A DNA stretch of 64,000 nt from Epiperipatus broadwayi (GCA_028023455.1 JAQFVV010000355.1:436001-500000); one strand, 5' to 3'. Counted from the first letter of the stretch, positions 24,976-37,500 are shown. Made by a program: numbers and translations. The notes: generated from the letters alone by a model not told the origin.

Positions 24976-25490
24976 ATATAGTTTTACTTCTCAATATTAT
25001 GTAACAAAAAAAAATATTATTATTAATATTAAAAAATTAAATGCTTTTTAAAATAAACATAAACATGATTTTCATGAGAAAGCCACCCTATTTTCATTAT
25101 AAAATTTATCTCAAAACATATTAAAAATTATAATGTTAATTATTTATATTTGGGAATTAATGATAGAATAAAATATAATAAGCTACAAATGGCAAGGAGG
25201 TGAATTCTTTTAGAAAAAAAAGTTTATTGCTGAAGAAGTTTAAAGACATTATGGCATTCATCGAATAAACAGAACATTTCTATATATAGATCTTTTTGTG
25301 GTTCATAAATTGGTATGCATAATCATTACAAAACTCATCTCTTGAATATCATTATTATTTGTCTTTCTACTTTTTTCCTCAAATGTGGAATGGCTACAGT
25401 AGTTTAAGTGATTGCTAATGAAATCAAAAAATTCCCTTCACATATAAAATTTGGTGTAAATCTGCTTGCTAAAGAACTATTTTTAATAAG
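24975..25490. other. AT-rich sequence, nothing recognised
   Basis: No gene or repeat identified. Confidence 0.4.
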
Positions 25491-25494
25491 ATAT

Positions 25495-25670
25495 TGATTC
25501 ATTCCATTCTTTCTAAAATACTATATCTTGTGCCTGGAAAAATTGAGTATTCATTTATAATTTAGCTTTAAATTGCAAGTCCAGTGACTTAATCACTAAT
25601 ATTACTATTACATAAAAAAAAACACAGCGCTATATAAAATAATATCCCATCATTTAAGGTTATATAAAAT
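25495..25670 (-). repeat. Single arm of the 46-kb foldback (MITE-like) family
   Basis: Forward-strand words ATTCATTCCATTCTTTCTAA, TGCCTGGAAAAATTGAG, ACTTAATCACTAATATTACT and GCTATATAAAATAATATC match, in the same order, the right arm of the element at 46660-46895. A half copy without its partner arm. Confidence 0.75.
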
Positions 25671-26480
25671 GACTGACATGTTGCATTGAATATGAATTTT
25701 ATCGAATCATTTTGTTCATGTTTTACAGTACAGGATATAATGTATTATAAATTTGTAATATAGGGAGGGTGCCAGTAGCTCTAATAAGCTTCTATTGATA
25801 AGTGTGGCAAGAGAATGCATCTAAAATCTCTCTAGAATATTTCCACCCCCCCTACTGATCGGTTTGTAATACAAGCTTGATAAGCAAAGTTATGCAATAT
25901 GTGACTTGCTTCATTGATTATTATAATGCATTATATTTTATAATATATGGTATTTTAATTATTATTAATATTAATATATTATAATAATTTCTTATTAATT
26001 TTTGTGAACATATTGTATAAATTGAAATATTCCTATTATATCTAATATAATTATTGGCCTAATGAAGGACAGCTAATTAATAATAAATAATTGATTTATA
26101 AATAAATACATTTCTTATATCTTATAACAGAGTGACTATAGAAGATTGGAAAATTCATGATGCTGTAGCTAATACAGTGTTTTTGTTTCCAGTGATTGCA
26201 CTTTTTATCTTATATAAAATTAATTTTCAGTGTCCCTTTCCTCCTTTTAATACTCTATCATAATATTAATGAGTATTATATTACTACATTGCTCTCTTTT
26301 ATTATTATCATATTTTTCTTTTGTTGGTGAATTGTATTAGTCTTTAATATTTAACAATTATCAATATTGGAAACCAGCAACATATGATTGATGAATAGTT
26401 CATAATTGTATCAACATCATAATCTCTTTTCAAACTATTTGGAAAAAAATAACAATAACTGTTCCATCATCAGATTTTTG
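25671..26480. other. AT-rich sequence, nothing recognised
   Basis: No supported gene. A C7 run occurs near 25846. Confidence 0.4.
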
Positions 26481-26488
26481 GTTATATA

Positions 26489-26790
26489 GATGGCTGAAGA
26501 ATGGGAGAGTGAAGAAGATTAAAGACTGTTATTAAATTTTGAAGATTTGCTATCTTAATATAAATCGAGCACTGATTATATATATATGTGTGTGTGAGAG
26601 AGAGAGAGGGGAGATGATCTAGACCAACTGTAGAGTACTGGTTCAGTATGAAATATGTATATTGAATATCATTTATCTTTTTCATATATATGTGGTCATG
26701 TACACTGTTTGCATAAGATAAAGTGGATGAGTTGAATGAAGATTGAAAGTCTGGGTTCAAATCTCCTCTAATTAAATAAATATGCCTCAT
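26489..26790 (+). repeat. RZ-C repeat, solo copy with hammerhead core
   Basis: Shares with 290-530 the words ATGGCTGAAGA, GAAGATTTGCTATCTTAATA, GACCAAC and GGTTCAG-ATGAAATA, and ATTTGTCTTTTT-like sequence downstream. The 3' part holds GGGTTCAAATCTCC, which looks like a polymerase III B box, but no matching A box was found. A GA-rich run (26596-26613) interrupts the unit. The 102-codon minus-strand frame across it is not a gene. Confidence 0.7.
26615..26671 (+). ncRNA. Decayed hammerhead ribozyme (RZ-C copy 3)
   Basis: Stem I: TGAT (26615-26618) against ATCA (26668-26671), plus CCAA-side pairs with TTG. The core CTGTAGA (26628-26634) has A6 replaced by T. Stem II is perfect, TACTG/CAGTA around GTT (26636-26648). 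GAAA is at 26650-26653, stem III is ATA/TAT, and predicted cleavage follows A26661. Stem II is better paired than in the copy at 413. Confidence 0.5.
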
Positions 26791-27780
26791 ATTATTATAA
26801 AAGTAATGAATAACAGAAAAAATAATAATGCGGTGCTGGAAAATAATTTCCTAAGGTTAAAATAGTAGTCAACATTTAGTTCTATTATTTTAAATTTAAC
26901 GAATTTAAATTGAATATATTTAGGCATCTAATTAGTTGCTGGTATTGCATCTAATCCATAATCAGTATTATTTTTTTTCCAGTAACAAAATTTTAAATTT
27001 TTAGGATATTAACACAAATAAATAACAAGCCAAACTTTAGCTTTTAGATTAATAACCATGAAATTATTAGATGTGATCCGATGGCTTCGGACAATTTGTT
27101 TATGGAAAATTATGAAGATCGTAGAATATATTTTTTTGTGAAACTGTGAGCCCAAAAACATAAACGTTGCAAGCAGTCGACTTGCAACATATACAACTGA
27201 AAACAAACACTAACAATTTACCATTAATAAACCTACCAGATAAATTCACCATTAGTTTGGGTTAAATCTTTTAATTTTACTACTCTCTTAATATATGACT
27301 CATGGTTTGTATTTCATCACATCTGCAATGTTCAGTGGCTCTTACATTCCATTTGTGAATTTATTTAATTAATTAATTTCATTTATGTGGTTATGAGTAA
27401 TAGTCTTTCCATGGTCCCTTTCTGAAAATAGCTTGCATTAATATGAAAAACCACATGAAAATCAAATTTCATTTTGATAAACTCCTGGTTAAAGCAACAA
27501 CAATTTGTGAAAACAGATTTAATAAGGAAATCTTACAATATATTAAAGCAAGATGTGTAGATTGGGTTATCTTAGTTAGCAGAGCATAATATATAACAAT
27601 ATGTAAAGGTTATCAATGTATGTAAAAATGCTTCATAATTTTATGTAGGAAGGCAATATACAGCTGCCAACCTGAGATAGTCTGTTGTTGTTAATAGATA
27701 TTGAGATATTAAAAAGTAAATACATCAGATTAGTAATGTGTTGACTACAAAAACAATTGTAATATGATGCCAGTTTCATC
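26791..27780. other. AT-rich sequence, nothing recognised
   Basis: No supported gene. A short hairpin, GTTGCAAG-CAGTCGA-CTTGCAAC, lies near 27165-27188. Confidence 0.4.
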
Positions 27781-27784
27781 ATAG

Positions 27785-28080
27785 GTGAGAAAATACCATA
27801 TTACACAGAGGCTAAACTTTCCATACAGTAGTACCACCAGTGCAAGCCAGAGTAATCAATGGAAAGGTATGAGCATAAAATTCCTATATAGTCCCTGCTC
27901 ATCCAATATCCTCAGATTAGTTTCCAGCTTGTGGCTTTCATCAGTGATGAGCCCTGGATCTGAGAGCACTGCATCTATATCTTAGGATTTCTGACTTGCA
28001 CTGGTGATGCTACTGCATGGAGAGTTTAGCCTCTGTGTAAACAGCTTATGTAAGCAAAAGAAATGGTGATCATGTGATCC
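27785..28080. mobile_element. RZ-A element, inverted ends with hammerhead core
   Basis: The left part (27785-27985) is a minus-oriented RZ-A segment containing the hammerhead. The right part (27990-28080) is a plus-oriented RZ-A end finishing in GGTGATCATGTGAT. The outer arms CACAGAGGCTAAACTTTCC and GGAGAGTTTAGCCTCTGTG are perfect inverted repeats. The 66-codon frame at 27785 is a by-product; a similar frame arises at 62133 for the same reason. Confidence 0.75.
27903..27957 (-). ncRNA. Hammerhead ribozyme motif, RZ-A copy at 27.9 kb
   Basis: Minus strand: intact CTGATGA (27944-27938); stem II AGC-CACAA-GCT, a compensated change from GGC-CACAA-GCC in other copies; GAAA preceded by G; stem III ACTAAT (one mismatch in the palindrome); C17 at 27915. 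Stem I keeps a distal CCAG/TTGG pairing (one wobble) and a proximal A-T pair where others have G-T. Confidence 0.6.
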
Positions 28081-28084
28081 AATA

Positions 28085-28970
28085 TCATATTCCTACAGGT
28101 TCTGATCTCACAGTTTACTTCTTTATTACTGCACATAATTTTATAATTTATCAAATATTGTCAATTCAATTGAATTGATATCTAATAATAGTATTTGAAT
28201 ACATATCTGTTGATAAAAATTCAAGTAGTTGAAAAAAATAATGAAAAGCTTCATGATTACATATTTAAATAAATTTTGAGATGGATAATACTATGGCTAA
28301 AATTAGATATGAAAATTAAAATGTTTCTTTTGAAAATGGGGATGTGAAATCAGAAATGATTCAAAAGAATATAGTACATTCTGGAAATTTAATGACAGAT
28401 TCATTACAAGAACCTTATTCAATATCTGCAACACTGATTATAGAGCATGGATCTCTCAAATATCAAAGAAATTTAGAATTTTATATCACTAAAAAATAGG
28501 AAACCTAATTTTTTAAGAATGAAGTTATCACCTTGAATGATTTGTAGTAAAAAATTGAATAGTTGTGTACATAATTAGAATGATATAAAAAAGCATGAAC
28601 TCTTGCAGTTTTATATAGAACTCAGATAGCATAGCTAATAATTTTATAGATAAACTATATAATATCCACACCACCACACATTTTTGAAACATGTGAATAA
28701 AGACATATTAAAAGACAAATGTCCCCCAAGATGCAGTTTATGGTGAACCAGCACACATCAAATGGCCCAGATCCCCATCTCAAACATATATTTTTGTCAT
28801 TTATCCTGTATTTATAAATAGTAAAACATAATTTTGATTTGTAAGTATCAAAATAATTTCAATCACAAATTTGATATGACACATTGTAGATAAATATAGT
28901 AATCATTATCATTAATTATTTATTAAAATTGAGATTATCTCTAGCCCAGATGAAAACTTACTTATTTCAT
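28085..28970. other. AT-rich sequence, nothing recognised
   Basis: No supported gene, RNA or repeat. Confidence 0.4.
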
Positions 28971-28974
28971 ATTT

Positions 28975-29460
28975 GTGTGTTTAATTTAAAAACTGATATA
29001 TTAATCTCTAATTAAAATTGATTAATAATAATCATTACCATATTTATCTAGAATGGATCATGTTAATGTTACCAATGAGATAAGGTTGACATTTGCAAAT
29101 GAAAATGTATCAATTTACTATTGATAAATATTGAGCATATGATAAAGATATATGTGAGAGATGGTAACCTGAGCTACTTCATATGAAATGCTTCTTGGAA
29201 ATCTATTTGTTTTTAGTGACTTTATTTATGTGTTTCAAAAATGTGTGGTAGTGTGGGAATTGTTATATAAGTTTATAAAAGATATTACACATGGAAAAAA
29301 TGAAATGAAGTTGAATTATTCTATGTGTATGCTTAGTTTAAAAATCAATATAGTTTAATAAATGATTAATGACAATCAATACAATATTTACCTAGAATGT
29401 ATCATGTCAAAATTGTTGGTGGAGTAAGCTTGACATTCAGAAATCCAAATGTAAGTCTAA
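28975..29460. repeat. Direct repeat, two diverged copies
   Basis: About 125 bp at 28975-29105 recurs at about 29330-29458: TTTAAAAA-TGATATA, GATTAAT, ATATTTA-CTAGAATG-ATCATGT and TTGACATT occur in the same order. Moderately diverged; origin unknown. Confidence 0.6.
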
Positions 29461-29894
29461 TAACTTTAATAATAGTGTTAAAATTTAGCTTAAGATTTTG
29501 AATAGTATTGATAAAGAACTTAACAAATGATGGACAAATGCAAAATAAATAATTAAAGATGCAACTAAGAAAATTTTGATCAAATTAAAATCATCAAAAA
29601 CCCAAAATTTACATTAAAAAATATAAACGTAAATTGCAAAATATATATCTAAACAAAATAAACATTTTGTGAAGGGTTCAGTCAAAATTCAAGAGTCAAA
29701 AGTGCATTCAGAAAATTTTAAAAAATTATTAAACAATATTTCAAAAGATATTGGAAATACGACAAGAAAAACAGACAAAAATTAATCTCATGGGGGATTT
29801 GATTTTTTTTTTTTTTTGAAAGTTACATACTTGAGAGAGTCTGTTAAAAAAATGATAATGAACTGATTATAATAAAATAATGAAAGTAAATAAA

Positions 29895-30296
29895 AATATA
29901 CAGAAGAATTTAATTAAGGCTATAACCTTAAGAACATGTGCCTGAAAAAATGACAAGTAGAGACCTCTACAAATCTTGTGTTAAGATTTGTAAAAATCCC
30001 TACTGTCATTTTTCAGGAGCATATTCTTAAGGTTATAGCCTTAATATATATTACTTTATGTAATGAGTATGCACTTTACAAATTTAATTATTAAGGCAAT
30101 AAATCTACAGTATGTGCGATTGAAAATGCGAAGGTAGGGGCCTCTACAGGTCTTAATCACAAGCTTACACATTGGAAGAAAGCTTGTGGTTAAGACCTGT
30201 AGAGGCCCATACCTTCGCATTTTCAACCGCACATGCTTTAGGTTTATTGCCTTAATAAATATTACTTACATAATCAATGTGCGTTAAATAAATTTA
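29895..30296. repeat. Two palindromic units in tandem
   Basis: Unit 1 (about 29905-30040): AAGGCTATAACCTTAAGAA is mirrored by TTCTTAAGGTTATAGCCTT. Unit 2 (about 30095-30256): GGGGCCTCTACAGGTCTTAA and AAGCTT are mirrored by AAGCTTGTGGTTAAGACC and GTAGAGGCCC. The sequence after each unit (TAATATATATTACTTTATGTAA, TAATAAATATTACTTACATAA type) is the same in direct orientation, so whole units are tandem. A single copy lies at 19555. Confidence 0.8.
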
Positions 30297-30299
30297 CAA

Positions 30300-30835
30300 T
30301 TACAAATTTAATTATTATAACTTTAGAAGAACTTAATGTAACTTTATAACAATTTTTATACACAAAATGTAACAACAATCAAAAATAAAATCATAGTTTA
30401 TCTCAGATCTTTGATACAACAGATGGTGATAAAACCTAATAGCATAGGATTAGAACGTTTAAACTGTACTCAGTATAAAAACTCATCAAATTATTTCATT
30501 TACTTTAAACAGGTTTGAAAAATCAATTTTTTTAAATCGTAAAATGAGTATTACTAGAGTTTAAAAAAATGTAGAGTTTAGTTTGCATTTTTTTTATTGT
30601 ATACAATTAAGATTATATTGTAACTAATCTATATTTTTTTACATTCTAGTCTTGTAATAAAAAAGTCATTAATTCGTTAATCATTTTGAGAACATAATGA
30701 GCAGCAACAGATATAATTGTTGAAAGATAAAAGCAATTAAGAAAGATAGAAATTAGCATAATAAATCAATATTTTTTTATTGATTATAGCAAAGTCTTTG
30801 TTAAAGTGAAATATTTATTCTACTTCATTTCTGTC
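30300..30835. other. AT-rich sequence, nothing recognised
   Basis: No supported gene. Confidence 0.4.
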
Positions 30836-30839
30836 ATCT

Positions 30840-31500
30840 ATTTTAAGCTTGAGTAATCAATAGATACTAGATAAAGTGTTTATTACACACCTATTAAATG
30901 TTTACTTATTCTATCACCAGAATAAATCTCAGTTTAAGACTCTCATGGATCAATGAGATGTTTAAAATTTGAATTTAGTAAATTTGGATCCAGCAGCTAT
31001 CTTTTACTTTTTTTATATTATCAAACTATTAGGGAAAAACTAAAAAACATGCCAATGTTTTGAATCTAAGCCAACTTGCTTGCATAATTATGCACATTTG
31101 ACATTAATTCAATATCTTTATATATTGGTGATCTTAGTTTTTTAATAATTGTAGATATTTCTATTCCTTAGTCAGGATTCATTTTAATATCAAACCTTAT
31201 CACATGATTTTAAAGCTGTACAATGCTTTTCAAGAGCTATTTGCTTCACCCAAGGTCTGCCATATATTGTAAGCTTGGATAATCTATACATGCTATATAC
31301 AGTGCTCACTAAATACTTATTCAGTGTTGTTGTGATCCATATTTTTACAGTAGATCTTTGCTTAAGACCTGTAATCATTTGAGAAGATTTGAAACTCAAT
31401 CTAATATACATGGAATATTTTTTAGCCTAAAACCACTTTTTTCTTTTTTTTAATATCAAACTATCCAGCTTAAATAAAGATGGTGATTAGTTGATCTTGT
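30840..31500 (-). repeat. Strongly decayed RZ-A body sequences
   Basis: Order and wording follow the left arm at 8290-8490: an AAGCTTG-like segment, a TTGAATC-AGCC-CTTGC block, an ATTCAATATCTTTATATATTGG-like block, TTTTTTAATAA-TAG and a CACATGAT end. Divergence is high and the hammerhead is not recognisable. A second, partial set follows at 31200-31500. Confidence 0.4.
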
Positions 31501-34500
31501 GTATTAGAGTATGACATTGTTTTAACTTCTCATGTATGATTAAAAATGATAGTTAAAAAGATATGGAAAACTGGATTAATTTTATATATTAGTAAAGAAA
31601 TTGGGTGTTTAGCAGATTGTGGTAAACCTTTTTATTTGGCTTGCTTACTAAATGTATAATACAAAAATCCAGATTATATGAAGACAAATAAAAAAAATAA
31701 AATAATAATCTTTGTTCTGCTGATGACACTGATTATATAACTGAAATTTAAAAGTCCTGAAGATTCTTATTAGGAACTTTAAAGACAAAGTGAAACAGAG
31801 ATATTATATACAAATAAGTATTACAAATTTAGAATTATGATAATAAGACAAGCAGCTGATTTTAGAATTAATAGTTCCTTTATCATTTGTTAACAGTGAA
31901 GGATTTAACAGATTAAGACAGCAATAAAAGACCTTAAAAATGATATCTAGATTTAGGCACATATCTTTAAATATAATAATCAGTATTATACAAGCTAAAT
32001 CATTTTCTGAGACTCTCTGTGGAATAGAGAGTGGCAGTTGAAACATAAGAATAGAAAGACAATTGAAACATTTGAATTGAGGAATTCATAAAAACTTTTA
32101 AAAGACTAAAACTGCTCTGAATAGTTAAAGACAAAAGAAATGTATAATCAGCAAATGAATAAATAATCCACTATCATCTCGCTATTAAGATATCTGGGAT
32201 GAAGGGGGCTTTTTATTCGATTTCTGAAAATATTATCAATTTGATTTCTCTTATTAACTATAAATATTAAGAAACATGAGAATTTTTTTTTAAATAGTTA
32301 AAAATAAAAAAATTAAATATTTAGAAAAAAAATATTTATAACGATAGCAATCTTTTGATTTACAAGAATTTGTTGATTTATAAAAAGTTTCATAAATATT
32401 ATTTTAAGATATCAATTCAATATTGAACTTATTTTCTACGCAATTCGATATTTTTTTAAGTTTAAACTTTGATATCTTTTTTATGTATATTTTATAAAAT
32501 ATTCACACTGCTGCAAGAAATTTTAGTACGTTGTAAAAAATACTTTGCTAAATAAAAGATATATTAATAAAATAAGAAGGTGTCATATTTAAAGTTATTA
32601 ATATTTTATTTATTAAAAAACATCAAAGAAACATTAAATATTTTAAAGAAGTTCTGGAAATCTATATATTTATTATATTTAATATATTTAAACAAAATAT
32701 TCCCAGAAATAGTTTAATATTGTGATTACTTCTAAAGTGGTATTATTATTTTTTTTTTTTTAAATATTTTCATTATTTAAAAAAATAATATAAATAACAT
32801 ATTAATAATGTTCTGCCAAATTCAGTTTGAAAATATAGCTTTCAATACCGTTCACTGCATTTCGATTTTTAAAGATGATGTTTAACTTTATTATATTTCA
32901 AATGTATTTGCATTAATTTTTAAGTATTTATTTTGTGACTTCTGTGTTTATTACTTTTTTAACTTTCACTTGTCTTTGTCATCCATTACAAGATTAGGCG
33001 TTCTGTTAAAATTCGTTATTCCAGTAAATTTATAAACTCTATTTTTTATTACACTCATTCTTATTTAAGTATAATATAAGTTTAAGTAAAAGACATTAAT
33101 AACATGGGTTTATTGTTACGTAAGTTATGTTCTTATATTTTTTTTTAGTATAGGTAGTATTACTTCCTGCATATAGGTGATTTTTATGGTAATCATTTTA
33201 TTCCCACTACTTTTATTAGGCATTTTAGAAAAGTTTTAATATCAATAAATATTATTATATTTATTAAACATCTCCAAAAAAATTTTATTAAGCAATACTT
33301 TATCACTAAAAAGCATATGTTTTGCATTTCACGTTGCAGTTTTCACTATGTAATTTTTTTTTTAATCTGCATACTTATTTATATATGTGTGTGCGCGTGT
33401 GTGTGTTTAGGTTTGTCATACTTCAATACAATGAAATAAAAAGTTCGATTCTTAAAACAAGGGATAATATTCTTAATTATAATTATTCTTCTGTAGATAA
33501 TGGTGATTTTTTTTTTATTAGTCTCATTTTTTTTTTTTTGCACTTTCCCATCTAAATTTATATTTGTCTAGTAAATTTCTAATTAATTAAATCACCTTTT
33601 TAACATATGCACCTTACTGATCTATGAACATAATAAATAAATTTAAACATTCCATAAATTTTTAATTCTAAGAGAATTAACAATATTTAAAATTTCCAGT
33701 TTATTTTATTTTTGCATTCAATTTTCTATAATGAGTGGTTCACTATAACTGAAATTTCATTCCCTTTCATAAATAATCTCAAATTTATTATTTGATATAT
33801 AGTTGGTTATATTTATTTTCAATAAGATATATTACACTTTTTAACCTTAAATATTATTTTGGATATCCTAGGATAAATATAAGAAGTTAAAAAATAACAA
33901 AGCTTGTTTGTGCCTAAAACACCAAATATAATATGATATATACATTCAGCTTTATTTCTTTTTATGCTGCATTTATATTTGATGTCATTTATTATGTTAT
34001 TAAAAATAAAGATTTAAAAAATAATAGAAATTCAGTACAATTATTTTTAAAATACTTCTATTTTCTAATAAATCTTAGTGTAACTACTGCTCTCTTCAGA
34101 AAATTAATCTACTATTGAATTATTTGAAATATTAATTCTGTAAGCAGAATTCACCATAAATACAGTTAACAGTTGACATGTTATTTTGAAATAGTTTACA
34201 TGCATAATATACATTTATTTAATGGATTATCTGTTATAATATTTTTATTTTTGAACTACTAATATTTATTAAATATAACAGTTTTCTTAGTACAACAAAC
34301 CTATATATAAGGAAGACCAAATTAAGATTATGTTTAGACAGGAATCAATTATTTGATCATCAGCTTCTCATGATTTGATGATATCATGAAAACTAGTATA
34401 CAATTTAGATATTAATTTCAATACATGTTAATGTACCTAATAATAATTTTTTCTAAGTGAATTTTTTGTATTTTAAAATCAAAAAATGGCATATTATTCC

Positions 34501-34555
34501 AGCTTATACAATAAATTGATACTAGATTTTAACAGTTACTAAATCCATATCCACT
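31501..34555. other. AT-rich sequence, no gene recognised
   Basis: About 3 kb without supported genes. It includes a GT/GC-rich dinucleotide run at 33379-33406, several T-runs, and at about 33591-33625 a short block (TTTTTAACATATGCACCTTAC) that recurs near 52710 and 53050. Confidence 0.4.
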
Positions 34556-34559
34556 GCTA

Positions 34560-34870
34560 TTCTAATTAATTGTTATTCTAATTAATTGCTAGATTGATTT
34601 AGAGGTTTTGATCTTTATCAATGAGAACTTTATATTGTATTTAATGTATTTGGATTATTTAGACCAAATGTCCTTTTCAGCTGGCATACACATTTTAGTC
34701 TCTTTATTTACTAGTTAGTACCAGCCTGTAATTCAAAATCCTTTTAACATTTTGAATCCAAATCTACTTGCTTGCATAATAATATCACTCTGGTAACAAT
34801 TCAATTACTATATACTTTAGTGTCTTCAGATTTATAACAATTGAATTTAGTATGATATAAGTATGATAAT
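34560..34870. repeat. Decayed RZ-A-like fragment
   Basis: ACATTTTGAATCCAAATCTA followed by CTTGCTTGCATAATAATATC and TATACTTTAGTGTCTTC parallels the RZ-A left arm (CAATCCAAGCTCATTAGC through ACATTTTGGTGTCTTTGG at 8330-8410). Heavily diverged. Confidence 0.35.
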
Positions 34871-36215
34871 TAGAATGTTTAGATGCAAACATTACTTAAT
34901 TTTGCATTTTAGGCTGTCAGTTTGGTGAAACAAAGAGAATTGTACATGGTAGTTGGTTAATAAGTACATTAATCCAACAGATTTTATAGTCATAAGTTTA
35001 GGTCTATGTTACACACTACCAAATCCCATAAGTCAAAAACTATTTTAGTGATATGGAAAAGATAATGAATATATATGTAACTAGCACTACAACATAGTAT
35101 CATTAATTTATCAAGCTTTCTGACATCTCTAAACGCTAACAATTTTGTATATATATATGTAAAACTTTTTGTAAAAGAGTGATAGTAACTACTTTAACAT
35201 TTGGAAATGATATTTTGTTTTGATTAGTTAACTCTTTTTTTTTTTTAGGTAGAGTGCATTATATTAATAGTATTTGTTATATATTAAGATATATAAGATT
35301 TATATATCAGTGAATATGCACCAAGTTTATAAAAGTCATATTTAATTAAATATAGTTTAGATAATATATGTTTGTTTTATATGTATTTATACATTCTGGC
35401 TTTGAAGAAGATTGCTGGTCATTTGAAACTGTAAAAAAGGTTTGTCAAGTCAAAAGTAAATTATTCTTTGTAAAAAGTCTATAAAGAAGAGATATGTATT
35501 TAATTGTATAAAAAGTAGGTAGATATGCATTGGATGCAGAATTTCAAATAGCTCACTGAACCGGGATGAGACTTCATTTTTAATAACAGAAACTAAAAGT
35601 AGATGAAAGTGAGTGAAATATTACAATTAATATTGAATTGGATTGATGGAATTTCTTATTTTACTGTATTTTTATTTTTAAAAAGTGGGGTAAATATTTA
35701 GAAAATATATTATATCAATTATGAGAGTTAAAAAAGGTAATAGAAATTTTAGTTAAAGCAAAAGAATTAGTGTTATGGAAAACAAATATGAATAGAAGAA
35801 ATAATTTGGAATTGTTTAAAAATAAAAATTTATATGAAGTAAGAATGTATGTTAACCTTAAGGAAATCTTACTATTATTTAGTGCAACAATAGAAGGTTT
35901 AGATACAACCAAAAGAAATAAAAAAAAAGAATAAATATTGGTTTGGTTTGATAATATAGGGTGTTGAAATATGGAGGAAATTTAAAGAGAAAGAAAATTA
36001 AAGAAGTAGAGATATTATGATTATTTGTTTAGATCTTTATAATGAAATTGAGGCATAGACTATAAAAAGAGTTTTATGAAAGTGAAATAAGAGGGAACAA
36101 ATAAACCAGAACTAAAAAAAAAAAATTGATAATAATGGCTAAAATTAAATGAGTTTTTTGAAAAAAGGAATGCTTAACTTCATTAGGAGGATATACAAAG
36201 ACATCATTTTATTTA
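34871..36215. other. AT-rich sequence, nothing firm
   Basis: No supported gene. Around 35405-35440 lies a doubtful hammerhead-like string (TTGAAGA ... GAAAC), treated under findings. Confidence 0.4.
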
Positions 36216-36233
36216 AAAAGAATCCAATTTTAT

Positions 36234-36349
36234 GTCTAGCATTGGTGGACGAGAGATCAGCGACAGCTGCTTTACAAGCAGTTGTCCCGGGTTAGAGGGT
36301 TCGCTTCCCGGCTGATGCTATGACACATGAAAAAAAAAAGGGAAAAAAA
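36234..36349 (+). mobile_element. tRNA-derived SINE, copy 2, with 18-bp TSD
   Basis: The body AGCATTGGTGGACGAGAG holds an A-box-like start. A perfect anticodon-arm-like hairpin follows (AGCTGCTTTACAAGCAG), then a B box (GGTTCGCTTCCC), the acceptor-like end GATGCT, TATGACACATG and an A-rich tail. The direct repeat AAAAGAATCCAATTTTAT lies at 36216-36233 and again at 36350-36367. An 18-bp perfect duplication means a recent LINE-mediated insertion. Best preserved of the three. Confidence 0.93.
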
Positions 36350-36613
36350 AAAAGAATCCAATTTTATTATCATATCATATCCCATCACATAAAGTTTCCT
36401 TCTAAAATTTTTTTAAATTATTCACTCAAAAGACAAAACAGAGAATATTTAATAACTGCTTTTACAAATATCTAAATGTAAATTTCGAAATATATATGTA
36501 TATATAATATTGTAATTGTTTCTGTTATTCTTAATATGAATGTTTTTGCTACTGTTAAGATGTTAGATTTTCTAAATAACTTTTTATAGTTTCGTTTTAT
36601 TAATAATTGGCAT

Positions 36614-36629
36614 CCCCCCCCTTTTTTTT
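36614..36629. repeat. C8T9 homopolymer pair
   Basis: Runs of about 8 C then 9-10 T. Confidence 0.9.
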
Positions 36630-36689
36630 TTATAGAAAGCAAAAATATTTTCATTATTATTAGCAGTATCATTTTCAACTATTATCAAA

Positions 36690-37500
36690 ATCTAAGGTGT
36701 CCGATCCAGAGCTTCTCTTTCCCATATTATAACGGAAAGTTTCCTTCTTTCCTCCGTCCATTCAATATAAGTTTTTGTCTAGGTATTTTGAATATATTGA
36801 TTCAAGTTCTGATTTAATATCGTTTCCTATAGCAATATGTGCAGCCCAGCTGCATTTTAATCTCTTAATTCTATCAATGTATGTCAATGATTCTTGTTTG
36901 TTCCCTCGGTGATGTATTTCATTTTCGATTCCTTTCCATTATTCCTAACATATATCTCTCCTTATTTCGTTGAGTGGTTGAAGCCTATGAATTGTTTTTA
37001 TGTAAAAACTGATCAACACGTATACTAAAAACTTTTTTTCAAACCCCTGGATATCCTTCCTTTAAATATTAAATTATTTCTATTTAAAGAACATTCAAAT
37101 TTAATTATGTGGCATCCAATAAATTTCCAGTGAGATTTATAATTTGACTAAGGTATTGATAGATATTGATAATTTTTTATTCATCACTATTAGTATACTT
37201 TTGTCTTCTAGGAAAAAGGTTATTTTAATCTATTTAGTCTTTATTTTTAGTTTTAGTTTATTACCTGCATCTGTTAATTCTTGTAACATAAACTCTTAAG
37301 CTCTATTTGCAAATAAATTGTTTTATGTACACCACTTAAACAATTCAAATAATCTTCATTTAATTTTACTCTTTTAGCTTCCATTTTAATTCACAAAATA
37401 TTTCCTGTAAAAGTTTTGGATATATGGAGTGAACATTTCATGTGCCCTTCTTGATGTTCATCTTCTTCATATTATCCTGCAATATCAAATATTATTGAGA
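36690..37500 (-). pseudogene. RTE-type LINE ORF2 relic, C-terminal half
   Basis: Reading right to left in several frames. MKCSLHISKTFTGNIL followed by MEAKRVKLNEDYLNCL matches the RTE palm segment that precedes the FADD box (compare 59312-59052, where the same segment reads LKWEAKGVKINGDYLSHL). Further on, ERYMLGIMERNRK and YIDRIKRLKCSWAAHIAI match the RTE post-RT motifs MLGVTRKD and xLKWxWAGHxAR. Stops and frameshifts are frequent. An older insertion of the lineage seen at 58350 and 54600. No ends or flanking repeats recognised. Confidence 0.7.

Noticed and set aside
24572-24994. Open frames rich in Tyr, Cys and Asn
   Set aside because: They are translations of ATT and GTT microsatellites.
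27785-27985. Similar 66- and 68-codon frames at 27785 and 62133 as a small conserved gene family
   Set aside because: Their similarity comes from the shared RZ-A repeat, read antisense to the ribozyme; no selection on the protein is indicated.
30120-30230. CTGTAGAGG in the 30-kb palindromes as a hammerhead core
   Set aside because: No GAAA element and no stem II; the match is to four or five bases only.
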